Origin: Chryseobacterium gleum
GTDB lineage: Bacteria > Bacteroidota > Bacteroidia > Flavobacteriales_D > Sanyastnellaceae
Direction of reading: 5' to 3'
Assembly: GCA_943330925.2 (NCBI GenBank)
Contig: CALQJP020000002.1
Location: 1 to 30,206, forward strand
Length of the DNA: 30,206 nt
The translations under genes were made by a program, and so were the position numbers. This document shows, piece by piece, positions 8,773-16,838 of this stretch (within the stretch, counting starts at the first letter, position 1; every line of letters starts with the position of its first letter). Under the pieces are notes generated by a model. It was not told the origin of the DNA, searched no databases, and was given only the letters and a program-made list of their open reading frames with translations.

Positions 8773-11700
8773 TTAGTTGATGATCAAACGATCGATCTTC
8801 ACATCAGAGCCATTAGTCAAGCGATACGTGTAAACACCGGTAGCGAGGTCGCTCACGTTGAAGCTCACGTTGTATGAAGCACCGGCTTCAACAGTTCCCA
8901 TAAATACATCTGCAACTTTCTTACCTGTCATGTCGAATACTTCGAGTGAAGTCTTCGCAGCATAAGCCGACTTGAAAGTGAATACAGTGTTGTTGTTAGC
9001 TGGGTTTGGAGCTACAGCGATAGTGCTGCTGAGGCGCTCGTTTGAAGTAGCCTCAGTGTCGATAGTCGACTGACCGTCGTTGTCATCGTCATCATCGTTG
9101 CTAGCAGCGTCAGCGCTGAAGCTGATGGTCTGTGAGCAAGTGCTTGTATTGCCTGAGCAATCCATAGCAGTCCACTGACGTACGATAGTGTAGTCTGGGC
9201 AGCAGTCAAGTTCGAAAGCGAAGTCACCTGCACCAGATACAGAAGCGAAGTTCTGATTTGCATTGGCACGGAATGAACCGCTGTAGCTGAACCAACCACC
9301 GAAACCATTTTCAGCATTGTTGTAGTTGTTAGCACCATCACCCAATTGGAAACCGAAGTAGTTGTTAGACGGAGCGTGTACCAGGTTGATAACAGAACCT
9401 GAGTAGTTTCCGTAACCGTTCAACTCTGCACCAGAACCAGCTTGCAACAAGAAGTAAGTCCATGAAGCGAAGTTGTCATCATTTCCACCGCAGTCAGCTT
9501 TGAAGCTAGTTGGGAAGCTTTGAGTAGACCATGCAGCCCAATCCAAACCGCCGTTGAACCATACATCTACGTTCCAACCGGTACCAGGAGTCAACACGTT
9601 TTCGAGTTGAGCAACCAGGTGCATTGAACCACCAGGATATTGTACAAGGTTACCACCTACAACTTCGTACCAACGGTGAGCAGTAGGCATGTTGAACATA
9701 GCCATAGCCCAGTCGTAAGGATAACCGCAAGGGTTACCGGCAGCACGCGCTGGAGTCATCAAGTTGCAATCAGCAATTGAACCTTCAGCAGGAGCATCAC
9801 CGATGATGATTTCTTGGTAGTTAACCATAACATCAGAGTCACAACCATCGATAGCTGATACTTCAGCAGCAGCAGGAACTTCGTCGTTGCAGTTCAACAC
9901 CAGGTCAGAAGGACAGCCGCTGAGAACAGGCTCAGTAGTGTCTTCGAATGAGATGTACTGAACGAATGCAATGCTAGAGTTACCACAAGCATCAACAGCC
10001 AACCAAGTGCGCTCAAATGCGGTAGTGCAACCGTATTCGAATGAATTACCATCAGCATAGCTTACTGTGAATTCGCTGCAATCGTCAGAAGCAACCGGAG
10101 TTACAACACCCGCCTCAGAACCGCACTCGTATACGAATGAAGACTGATTTTCACCCCATACCGGACCATTGTTGTCAGATACGTTGATTACTTGCGTGTA
10201 GGTAACGAAGTTGCCACATACGTCGGTAGCAGTGTAAGTACGCTCGATGCTGTAAGAAGCAGCGCACAAGCCGCCAATGATCGCGTCGCTATGAGTGATA
10301 GTCACATCAGAGCAGATGTCTTCAGCAGTAGCAGAAGCCACTACATCGTCAGCGTTGCAATCGCGCTCTTCGTTAGAAGGAACGAAGGTGAACACTGGAG
10401 CAGTGCTGTCAATGATAGTAATAGTGCGTGATACAGTTGTAGAGTTTCCGCAAGGGTCAGCAGCTGTCCAGCTCTGAGAGATAATAGTAGTGCAATCGTC
10501 AGCAGATGTGCTTGAAGCTGCAGATACATTCAATTCATCAGCGCAGTTGTCAGACCATACCGGAGAGTAGCTAGGGATTTCTTCGCCACACTCGATGGTA
10601 ACGTCAGCAGGAGCAACAGCAACTGTTGGAGCAGTTACGTCGATCAGGGTTATGATCTGTTGGATCAAACCGGTAGTTACGTTTCCGCAAGCATCGCTCA
10701 CACTGTAGGTGCGAATGATTTTACCTGCACAACCGCCACTTACATACTGATCTTCGAAAGTGATGATTACTTCGTTGCAATCTTCAGCAGAAATCATGAT
10801 TTCGTTGCTTACTGCATCACAAGGCATATCCATTGCATTAGCAAATGCATTCACAACAGGAGCTTGAGTATCAACGATAGTAATGTACTGGTTGAATGTT
10901 GAGCTGTTGCCACACTCATCAGAAGCAGTCCAAGTGCGGGTGATAACACCTTCACAAGAGTTGCCAGCCAATGCGCCATCAACATAGCTCAAAGAAACTT
11001 CACCACAGTTGTCGTTAGCGATAGGCTCAACTACTGCGATTTCTTCGCCACACTCATACGTGAATGAAGCAGCTTGCTCTTCGAATGAAGGAGCGTACTG
11101 ATCTACAACGTAAACGTAACGAGTTTCAACAGCCTGGTTACCGCAGTTATCTGTAGCGCGGTAAGTGCGCTCCATAGTGTAGGTCTGTGGGCAGTTACCA
11201 TCCATACGTGACTCTTCTACAGAGATTGTTACATCGCTGTCGCAGTTGTCAGCAGCAGCATATTCACCAAAGCCTGGGAGAGTTTCGTCACAGTTTACAG
11301 TAACGTTCTCAGGAAGTGAAGTGAAGTATGGGTCTGTAGTGTCAACAATAGTTACAACAGTAGTAGCAGTAGTTGAGTTGTCACACTGGTCAGTAGCTGT
11401 CCATGTGTACGTTTCAACTGTTGTGCAACCATCTGTTTCAGAAGAGAAGTTAGAAGTGATATCCAATTCCTGATCACAGTTGTCGTTAAATACAGCAGGA
11501 GAAACTGAATACTCGCTACCGCACTCTACAGTCATGTTTTCGTCTTGTGAAACAATCACAGGAGCAACAACATCAGTCAAGTGAATGATTTGGATGAACT
11601 CAGCTGAAGCGTTTCCACAGATGTCAGTAGCAGTGTAGTGACGGATGATGTTACCGGCGCATGAGCCAGATACCATGTCGTCAAAATATGTTACGTTGTA

Positions 11701-14700
11701 CTCGTTGCAGTTGTCAGCAGCTTCTACATAGATACCTGCATAGTCATCGCAAGAACGATCGATTTGATTTGCTCCGCTGATAACAGGTGCAGTAGTGTCC
11801 TGGATGTTGATGTACTGAGTGAATACAGATGAGTTACCGCACTCGTCAGTAGCAGTCCATACACGGCTGATGGTATAGTAGCAAGAGTTGCCTTCGTTGT
11901 TAGAATCAGCGTAAGAATAAGTAACCTCACCGCAGTTGTCGTTTGCTACAGGAGTAGTAACCGGAATCTCGGTGTTGCACTCGTAGGTAAACTGGTTGTT
12001 TTGCTCTTCGAATACTGGAGCTGTTTCATCAACTACAGTGATAGTTTGAGTTTCAACACGCTCGTTCATGCAGTTGTCGTAAGCACGGAATGTACGGTAG
12101 ATAGTGTAGTTCTGTGGGCAAGAGCCTGGCATCATGTCCTCTCCCAATGCAACGGTAACATCGTTGTCGCAATTGTCAACTACAGTTGGGTATTCAACAG
12201 CAGGAATTTCGTCGTCACAGCTAATAGTCATATCAGCAGGGAAGGTTACGAACTCAGGAGCAGTTGTGTCTTCAACGTGAGTTGTGCGAGTAGCAGTAGC
12301 CTGGTTTTCGCAGTAGTCTGTAGCAACCCAAGTGCGGATGATGTCATACGTCTCAGGGCAAGCGTCGTCTTGACCAACATACTGCTCGCTGTAAGTAATT
12401 ACTACTTCATAACCGCAGTTGTCAGAACCAGTTACACCGCCGTCGTTGTTCAGAACAACTTCAGAGCACTCGACAGTGTTTTCTTCAGGAAGACCTACGA
12501 ACTCAGGATCAGTAGTGTCCATGATAGAGATGAATTGCTGAGCTTCTGAAGTGTTACCACACTCGTCTGTGGCACGGTAAACACGGTACAATACACCCAA
12601 GCAACCACCTGATTGCAATGTTTCTTCGATTACTTCAACTGTTGCAGCGCCGCAGTTGTCAGTAGCAGAAATCAAAGCAGGAATCTGATCACACTCGATG
12701 TGAGCATAGAATTCATAAGCATCGAATGTAGGAGCAGTAGTGTCCTGAACATGGATGGTTTGTGTGTAGGTTGATGAGTTGTTCTGGCACTGATCATAAC
12801 CATACCATGAGCGAACAAGCGTGTAGTATCCTGGACAGTTACCATCGATACGCTCTTCGTTATAAACCAAGGTTGGGTTCAGGTCGCAGTTGTCAGCAAT
12901 AGAAACACCGGCAGCAGCGGGAACAGCATCACATTCTACTGTGATTTCGCCTTCAGGAAGGTTGCTCAATACAGGAGCTGTAGTGTCAACAACAGTAATT
13001 ACCTGAACGCAAGTAGCGCGGTTGCCGCAGATGTCTGTAGCAGACCATGTGCGTGTAAGTGTAGTCAAGCAAGCATCGCCTTCAGCAACTTCGCCGAGGT
13101 ATGCTACAACAACATCACCTGAGCAATTGTCGATAGCTTCAATTCCTTCAGCTACTGGAGCAGCAGGATCTGAGCATTCCATCGTGAATGACTCTGGACA
13201 GTTCGTGAATACAGGAGCTGTAGTGTCGTTTACGTTGATCTGCTGAGAAGCGATAGAAGCGTGTCCGCAACCATCCACACCACGGTAGAAGTAGGTGAAT
13301 GAAGTATTGTGGATACAGTTGCTAAGGTTGATGTCTTCGCACTCAAGGTCAACGTTTACGTCGCCGTGACCGCTGATAGGCTGAGCACCCATGAAACCTT
13401 CATACGTAAACCAGCCAGACATACCGTTTGCGCAATTTTTATTGTTAGCGCCTACACCGATTTGGAAACCGAAGTAGTATGAAACAGGCATATGATAGAT
13501 ATACAATTCTGTGCCTTCCAAAGCGCCGGCACCTGTCAGGGTAGAGAAGCCGCCAACCAATTCATAGTAAGACCATGCTTCGTGGTTGTCGGTAGCGCAA
13601 GAAAGCAACAAGTCGTTCTTGTAGTTACGACCTTCGCCAGACCATGCAGCCCAATCAGCTTTGTTTTCAAACCACAAGTCAACGATGAACGCTTCAGAAG
13701 CATTCACGGTGTTAACTACGGTACCATACAAATGCGCAGAGCCGTCGGCAAATTGGTCGAAGTGACCGCCGTCGGCGTTAAATACGAAGTTTGCACCTGA
13801 AGCAGATGAAAGTGTAGGCAACCACACAGCCCAGTCAGCACCAGGACCGAATGCAGTTGTAGCAACGCACTCGCTCTGAATAGAGCCGGTTTGGCTGCTC
13901 CAGTTTTGGATAGAACCATCACCGCTGCAAGCATCAACTACACCTACTTCCTGGAAGCCGGGAATGCCTTCGAGGCACTGTACGTTGATTTCGCTTTCAA
14001 GGCCGATGATTTCAGGACCTTGAGTGTCTTGTGAAGTAATAATTTGAGTACATACTTCAACGATCTCGCCCAAGCTTACAATCCATGTGCGTGAAATAAC
14101 CTTTCCGCAAGGACCGCAAGAGAGAACAGCGTCTTCGAAGTTAACGTGCAATTCTTCCAAGCAGAATTCACCGCTAATTTCCGGTGTTCCTGTCAGGTCG
14201 AAGTTGCCTTCTTGGCCGCACTCAACTGTAACGTCTTGTGGACAAAGAACATGAAGGACCAATACACATGGCTCCTCATAGTTTCCGCCATCGTCGCATA
14301 CTCCCAAGTAGTCACCATGATTCAGGTGAGCTTGAACAGCATCTTCGTCAACGTAAATGGTAATAGAACCACCGTTTCCGAGCTGGTGACAAATTGCGAC
14401 TTCATCATCGTCATCATCATCGTCATCATCATCGTCACCATCATTGTCATCGTCATCGTCGCCGTCATCGTCGCCGTCGTCGTCGTGGTCGTCGCCGTGG
14501 TCGTCGCCATCGTGGTCGTCGCCGTCGGAGTCATTGCTGCGAATTTCTGTCGATGTTGACGCGGAAGCAGTACTGTCAGATTGAGCCTTAGCAAAAGACC
14601 CTCCCCATAGCAAAAGCATTAAAGATAAAAACAATGCCTTGAGAGCATTCAGGAATCGGGCATTGAACAATTCAACGCCACCAACAAGGGTTGTACACGA

Positions 14701-14718
14701 ATTTGTAAATAAATTCAT
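8773..14718 (-). CDS. Giant HYR-like repeat protein with Asp-rich region and T9SS sorting domain (1981 aa)
   Basis: The signal peptide has a long n-region; the hydrophobic core is 26-40 and cleavage is likely after AKA (45). Residues 63-106 are nearly pure Asp/Gly/His and should bind calcium or other cations (inference). Residues 107-142 form a CH...HLNHGDYLGVC module (cysteines 110 and 141), a short motif I know from other secreted bacterial proteins. About 16 HYR-like repeats follow, with nested domains at 284-460 and 1651-1839, a second short Asp-rich linker (SNDDDDDNDG), and a type A T9SS sorting domain (APNPANN...LEVFDMTGKKVAD...GVYTYRL...DRLIIN). Only this paralogue has the Asp-rich/CH-HGD head. 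Its DNC triplets are mostly GAC-AAC-TGC, a more uniform codon choice than in the leftmost paralogue, which hints at higher expression. A strong promoter lies at 14796-14828. Confidence 0.94.
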   Translation of the reverse strand: MNLFTNSCTTLVGGVELFNARFLNALKALFLSLMLLLWGGSFAKAQSDSTASASTSTEIRSNDSDGDDHDGDDHGDDHDDDGDDDGDDDDDNDGDDDDDDDDDDDEVAICHQLGNGGSITIYVDEDAVQAHLNHGDYLGVCDDGGNYEEPCVLVLHVLCPQDVTVECGQEGNFDLTGTPEISGEFCLEELHVNFEDAVLSCGPCGKVISRTWIVSLGEIVEVCTQIITSQDTQGPEIIGLESEINVQCLEGIPGFQEVGVVDACSGDGSIQNWSSQTGSIQSECVATTAFGPGADWAVWLPTLSSASGANFVFNADGGHFDQFADGSAHLYGTVVNTVNASEAFIVDLWFENKADWAAWSGEGRNYKNDLLLSCATDNHEAWSYYELVGGFSTLTGAGALEGTELYIYHMPVSYYFGFQIGVGANNKNCANGMSGWFTYEGFMGAQPISGHGDVNVDLECEDINLSNCIHNTSFTYFYRGVDGCGHASIASQQINVNDTTAPVFTNCPESFTMECSDPAAPVAEGIEAIDNCSGDVVVAYLGEVAEGDACLTTLTRTWSATDICGNRATCVQVITVVDTTAPVLSNLPEGEITVECDAVPAAAGVSIADNCDLNPTLVYNEERIDGNCPGYYTLVRSWYGYDQCQNNSSTYTQTIHVQDTTAPTFDAYEFYAHIECDQIPALISATDNCGAATVEVIEETLQSGGCLGVLYRVYRATDECGNTSEAQQFISIMDTTDPEFVGLPEENTVECSEVVLNNDGGVTGSDNCGYEVVITYSEQYVGQDDACPETYDIIRTWVATDYCENQATATRTTHVEDTTAPEFVTFPADMTISCDDEIPAVEYPTVVDNCDNDVTVALGEDMMPGSCPQNYTIYRTFRAYDNCMNERVETQTITVVDETAPVFEEQNNQFTYECNTEIPVTTPVANDNCGEVTYSYADSNNEGNSCYYTISRVWTATDECGNSSVFTQYINIQDTTAPVISGANQIDRSCDDYAGIYVEAADNCNEYNVTYFDDMVSGSCAGNIIRHYTATDICGNASAEFIQIIHLTDVVAPVIVSQDENMTVECGSEYSVSPAVFNDNCDQELDITSNFSSETDGCTTVETYTWTATDQCDNSTTATTVVTIVDTTDPYFTSLPENVTVNCDETLPGFGEYAAADNCDSDVTISVEESRMDGNCPQTYTMERTYRATDNCGNQAVETRYVYVVDQYAPSFEEQAASFTYECGEEIAVVEPIANDNCGEVSLSYVDGALAGNSCEGVITRTWTASDECGNSSTFNQYITIVDTQAPVVNAFANAMDMPCDAVSNEIMISAEDCNEVIITFEDQYVSGGCAGKIIRTYSVSDACGNVTTGLIQQIITLIDVTAPTVAVAPADVTIECGEEIPSYSPVWSDNCADELNVSAASSTSADDCTTIISQSWTAADPCGNSTTVSRTITIIDSTAPVFTFVPSNEERDCNADDVVASATAEDICSDVTITHSDAIIGGLCAASYSIERTYTATDVCGNFVTYTQVINVSDNNGPVWGENQSSFVYECGSEAGVVTPVASDDCSEFTVSYADGNSFEYGCTTAFERTWLAVDACGNSSIAFVQYISFEDTTEPVLSGCPSDLVLNCNDEVPAAAEVSAIDGCDSDVMVNYQEIIIGDAPAEGSIADCNLMTPARAAGNPCGYPYDWAMAMFNMPTAHRWYEVVGGNLVQYPGGSMHLVAQLENVLTPGTGWNVDVWFNGGLDWAAWSTQSFPTSFKADCGGNDDNFASWTYFLLQAGSGAELNGYGNYSGSVINLVHAPSNNYFGFQLGDGANNYNNAENGFGGWFSYSGSFRANANQNFASVSGAGDFAFELDCCPDYTIVRQWTAMDCSGNTSTCSQTISFSADAASNDDDDDNDGQSTIDTEATSNERLSSTIAVAPNPANNNTVFTFKSAYAAKTSLEVFDMTGKKVADVFMGTVEAGASYNVSFNVSDLATGVYTYRLTNGSDVKIDRLIIN
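9202..9768 (-). other. Nested GPGADW/YYFGFQ-type domain, C-terminal copy, rightmost paralogue
   Basis: Residues 1651-1839, from the cysteine of SIADC to the first cysteine of ELDCC. Motifs are NLMTPARAAG, DVWFNGGLDWAAWS, FKADCGGND, WTYFLLQAGSG, NYFGFQLGDGANNYN and GGWFSYSG. The position and boundaries match the copy in the middle paralogue. Confidence 0.7.
13339..13869 (-). other. Nested GPGADW/YYFGFQ domain, N-terminal copy, rightmost paralogue
   Basis: Residues 284-460 (177 residues), bounded by cysteines. Motifs are TTAFGPGADWAVWLP, ANFVFNADGG, DGSAHLYGTVVNTVN, DLWFENKADWAAWS, YKNDL, YYELVGGFSTLTG, YYFGFQIGVGANNKN and SGWFTYEG. It is inserted in the second HYR-like repeat, which resumes at FTYFYRGVDGCGH. 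Confidence 0.7.
14401..14532 (-). repeat. GAC/GAT codon repeat encoding the Asp-rich tract
   Basis: About 130 bases consist almost only of GAC and GAT codons, with some GGC and CAC, on the coding strand. They encode residues 63-106 of the 1981-residue protein. Such trinucleotide runs can change length by slippage without a frameshift. The opposite strand yields spurious Ile/Val-rich and His/Arg-rich open frames here. Confidence 0.85.
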
Positions 14719-14795
14719 CTTGTTTAGATTTTAGTTTGACAAATAATTGAGAATTTGCCTTAATAGGGGAAAGACGAAATTCAGCTTAACTCCGA

Positions 14796-14828
14796 CAAAG
14801 ATATAAATGATTTAGATGAAAATCCAAA
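14796..14828 (-). promoter_or_regulatory. Bacteroidota-type promoter of the 1981-aa giant gene
   Basis: Read on the minus strand, TTTG (14828-14825), a 21-base spacer and TATCTTTG (14803-14796) match the consensus exactly. The start codon at 14718 is about 77 bases further on. The rest of the 300-base gap to the divergent gene at 15019 is A/T-rich, and I see no convincing plus-strand promoter or RNA gene in it. Confidence 0.7.
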
Positions 14829-15018
14829 TAAAATCGATAAAAATTTTTAGCGAGTTGAAAATCAGGGGTGAAAAAATGAAAATAGATCGAAATCCGTATG
14901 GGAAAATGGGGCTCCCGTTGTCTTTGGTATCCCCAAACGTGAATACTTCGCGCGCAATTTCGGCTGGATGATCATAAAATGAAGATTATGGGCAGGGTGG
15001 TGCGGTTATTTTTGGCTT

Positions 15019-15744
15019 ATGAAACAGAGGGTACAAGTAGCAATCGCTCCGCTAAGAAAGGAGCCATCCGATCGAAGTGAAATGGTGAGCCAGGCCTTGA
15101 TGGGAGAGGAGTTAAGCATTTTGGACCGTCAAGAAAAATGGACCATGGTTCGCATGTTTACCGATGGCTATGAAGGCTGGATAGATAATAAACAGTTCGG
15201 AGAATCCGACGATGTTGAAGGATACCAAGAGTTGTCAGCGCCGATATCACACTGCGTGACTGCCGATGGTTCATCGATTTGGTTGCCTGCTGCAGCGCGA
15301 GTTCCAGCCCATTGGAGAGTAGAGCCAGCGCAAAGCATCGCCAGGGCGGGTGTTGCAGCTTTCGCTTTGAGCGCAAATCAATTTCTGAATGCTCCTTATT
15401 TATGGGGAGGCAGAACGATTCTTGGCATCGACTGTTCCGGCTTCTCACAATTGGTTTTTCGACTCAATGGTATTTTTATCCCGAGAGATGCGTACCAACA
15501 GGCTGAAATGGGCACAACGATTTCTTTCATTGAAGAAACACTCATCGGTGATTTGGCATTTTTCGATAATGCGGAAGGGCGCATCGTTCATGTTGGAATT
15601 GTGTTGCGCAACTCAGAGGGGCTTGTTGATGTCATTCATGCCTCCGGAAAGGTGCGTGTTGATGCGCTCGATCATCAAGGAATTTTTAATCGTGAAACGG
15701 CGAGCTACACGCACAAGCTCAGAATTATCAAGCGAGTGGTATAG
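15019..15744 (+). CDS. NlpC/P60 family cysteine peptidase with SH3-type domain
   Basis: Predicted gamma-D-glutamyl-diamino acid endopeptidase of the C40 family, which cuts peptidoglycan stem peptides. Residues 1-65 resemble a bacterial SH3 domain (APLRKEPS...YEGWID). The NlpC/P60 domain covers about 115-241: the catalytic cysteine is Cys139 in GIDCSGF, the histidine is His191 in VHVGIVL, and the third polar residue is probably His207 in VIHASG. The layout resembles the dipeptidyl-peptidase VI/YkfC branch, which recycles wall peptides. I see no signal peptide or lipobox, so a cytoplasmic recycling role fits best (inference). The ATG at 15019 is the only sensible start. The punA-like gene begins 35 bases downstream on the same strand, so cotranscription is possible. 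Confidence 0.87.
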   Translation: MKQRVQVAIAPLRKEPSDRSEMVSQALMGEELSILDRQEKWTMVRMFTDGYEGWIDNKQFGESDDVEGYQELSAPISHCVTADGSSIWLPAAARVPAHWRVEPAQSIARAGVAAFALSANQFLNAPYLWGGRTILGIDCSGFSQLVFRLNGIFIPRDAYQQAEMGTTISFIEETLIGDLAFFDNAEGRIVHVGIVLRNSEGLVDVIHASGKVRVDALDHQGIFNRETASYTHKLRIIKRVV

Positions 15745-15779
15745 TACGACACTACATTTGTTGTCCTTTTTTTTAAACT

Positions 15780-16598
15780 ATGACAGAATTAGAGCAATTA
15801 GAGCAAACCGTTGAGTGGTTGCGCTCCAAAGGAATGAACGCCCCTGAAGTGGGCATCATACTCGGAACCGGCTTGGGCGAATTAGCCAATGCCATTGAGT
15901 GTGAAAAGCAATTCAGCTACAACGTAATTCCCAATTTTCCGATAGCTACAGTGGAGTTTCACTTCGGTAAACTCATCTACGGCAATCTGGGTGGTAAAAA
16001 GGTGATGGCTTTTCAGGGCCGTTTTCATTACTACGAAGGACACAGCATGGATGATGTTGTAATGCCGGTGCGTATCATGAAAATGCTCGGTGTGAAATAC
16101 GTCTTGCTTTCAAACGCAGCAGGTGCAATCAACCTGTCGTTCAACAAGGGTGATTTGATGTTGATCAATGACCACATCAATATGCAGCCTGATAATCCGC
16201 TTAGGGGGCCCAACATCGATGAGCTGGGTCCGCGTTTTCCGGATATGTCAGAGCCCTATTCAAGAGTGCTCAACGAGAAGTTGCAGGCCATTGCGAAGAG
16301 CAATGGATTGGAGTTGAGAGAGGGTGTGTACGTATCGGTGTTGGGGCCAAACCTTGAAACACGTGCTGAGTATCGAATGCTTAAAATGTTTGGTGCCGAT
16401 GCTGTTGGTATGAGCACGGTGCCTGAGGTAATCGCTTGCAATCACATGTCGCTGCCGTGTTGTTGCATTTCGGTTATTACCGATACTTGCGATCCGGACA
16501 ATCTAAGTAAGCTAAGTGTTGAAGAGATTATTGCTACTGCGCGTCAGGCCGAGTCGAAGTTGAATGTGTTGTACAAGGAGCTGGTGGCTCGGTTATAG
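15780..16598 (+). CDS. punA: Purine nucleoside phosphorylase, trimeric class
   Basis: Catalyses phosphorolysis of purine (deoxy)nucleosides to free base and (deoxy)ribose 1-phosphate in purine salvage (EC 2.4.2.1). At 272 residues it has the usual length of the trimeric human/Bacillus PunA class. Visible motifs are the phosphate loop GTGLGEL (29-35), GRFHYYEGH (80-88, phosphate and base contacts), SNAAGAIN (111-118), GPNLETRAEYRML (189-201, base-binding Glu193) and VGMSTVPEV (209-217). The residue aligned with human Asn243 is Asp235 (VITDTC). The spacing from Glu193 and Met211 matches the human enzyme exactly, so this position is secure and base preference may differ from classic PNPs. The stop codon directly abuts a heptad-repeat inverted repeat. 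Confidence 0.93.
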   Translation: MTELEQLEQTVEWLRSKGMNAPEVGIILGTGLGELANAIECEKQFSYNVIPNFPIATVEFHFGKLIYGNLGGKKVMAFQGRFHYYEGHSMDDVVMPVRIMKMLGVKYVLLSNAAGAINLSFNKGDLMLINDHINMQPDNPLRGPNIDELGPRFPDMSEPYSRVLNEKLQAIAKSNGLELREGVYVSVLGPNLETRAEYRMLKMFGADAVGMSTVPEVIACNHMSLPCCCISVITDTCDPDNLSKLSVEEIIATARQAESKLNVLYKELVARL

Positions 16599-16599
16599 T

Positions 16600-16709
16600 G
16601 ACAAATGACGAATGACAAATGACGAATGGAGACAGCACTCAAGGTTTCCGTTCAATTTTCCTGTCACCAGTCATTGCTCACTAGTCATTGGTCATTAATC
16701 ATTCGTCAC
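16600..16709 (+). repeat. Heptad-repeat inverted repeat, GACxAAT type
   Basis: The left arm (16600-16627) is four perfect-period 7-mers GAC(A/G)AAT. The right arm (16663-16709) is about seven degenerate 7-mers of the complementary type, GTCATTG, GTCATTA, ATCATTC and so on. The arms can pair imperfectly across a loop of about 35 bases. It fills the gap between punA and the helicase gene, and its right end carries the helicase -33 element. Confidence 0.8.
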
Positions 16710-16717
16710 TATATTTG
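16688..16717 (+). promoter_or_regulatory. Bacteroidota-type promoter of the DeaD-like helicase
   Basis: TTG (16688-16690), a 19-base spacer and TATATTTG (16710-16717) match the consensus exactly. The TTG is part of a heptad in the right arm of the inverted repeat. The predicted leader is about 115 bases and holds two small GC-rich inverted repeats followed by T runs (near 16718-16740 and 16760-16783). These could regulate the helicase, but the stems are short. Confidence 0.6.
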
Positions 16718-16838
16718 CGCGCCTTTTCCAGGCGGGTTTTACTTCACATCTTCATCAGTTCGCGCGGCGTAGCGCAGTTTTTCTGAAAATGGTTGTTCAA
16801 TTCAATTGGCTTAGGCTTAACAACCAATATTTAATTTT

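Noticed and set aside
14146..14594. Plus-strand open frames rich in Ile/Val or His/Arg
   Set aside because: They are the antisense of the Asp codon run in the 1981-aa gene; composition alone explains them, and they have no homology-like motifs.
3094..14718. Regular recurrence of GCAGTTGTC-like words at about 230-base spacing, as in a repeat array or CRISPR
   Set aside because: These are the Asp-Asn-Cys codons of the HYR-like protein repeats; there are no constant direct repeats with unique spacers.
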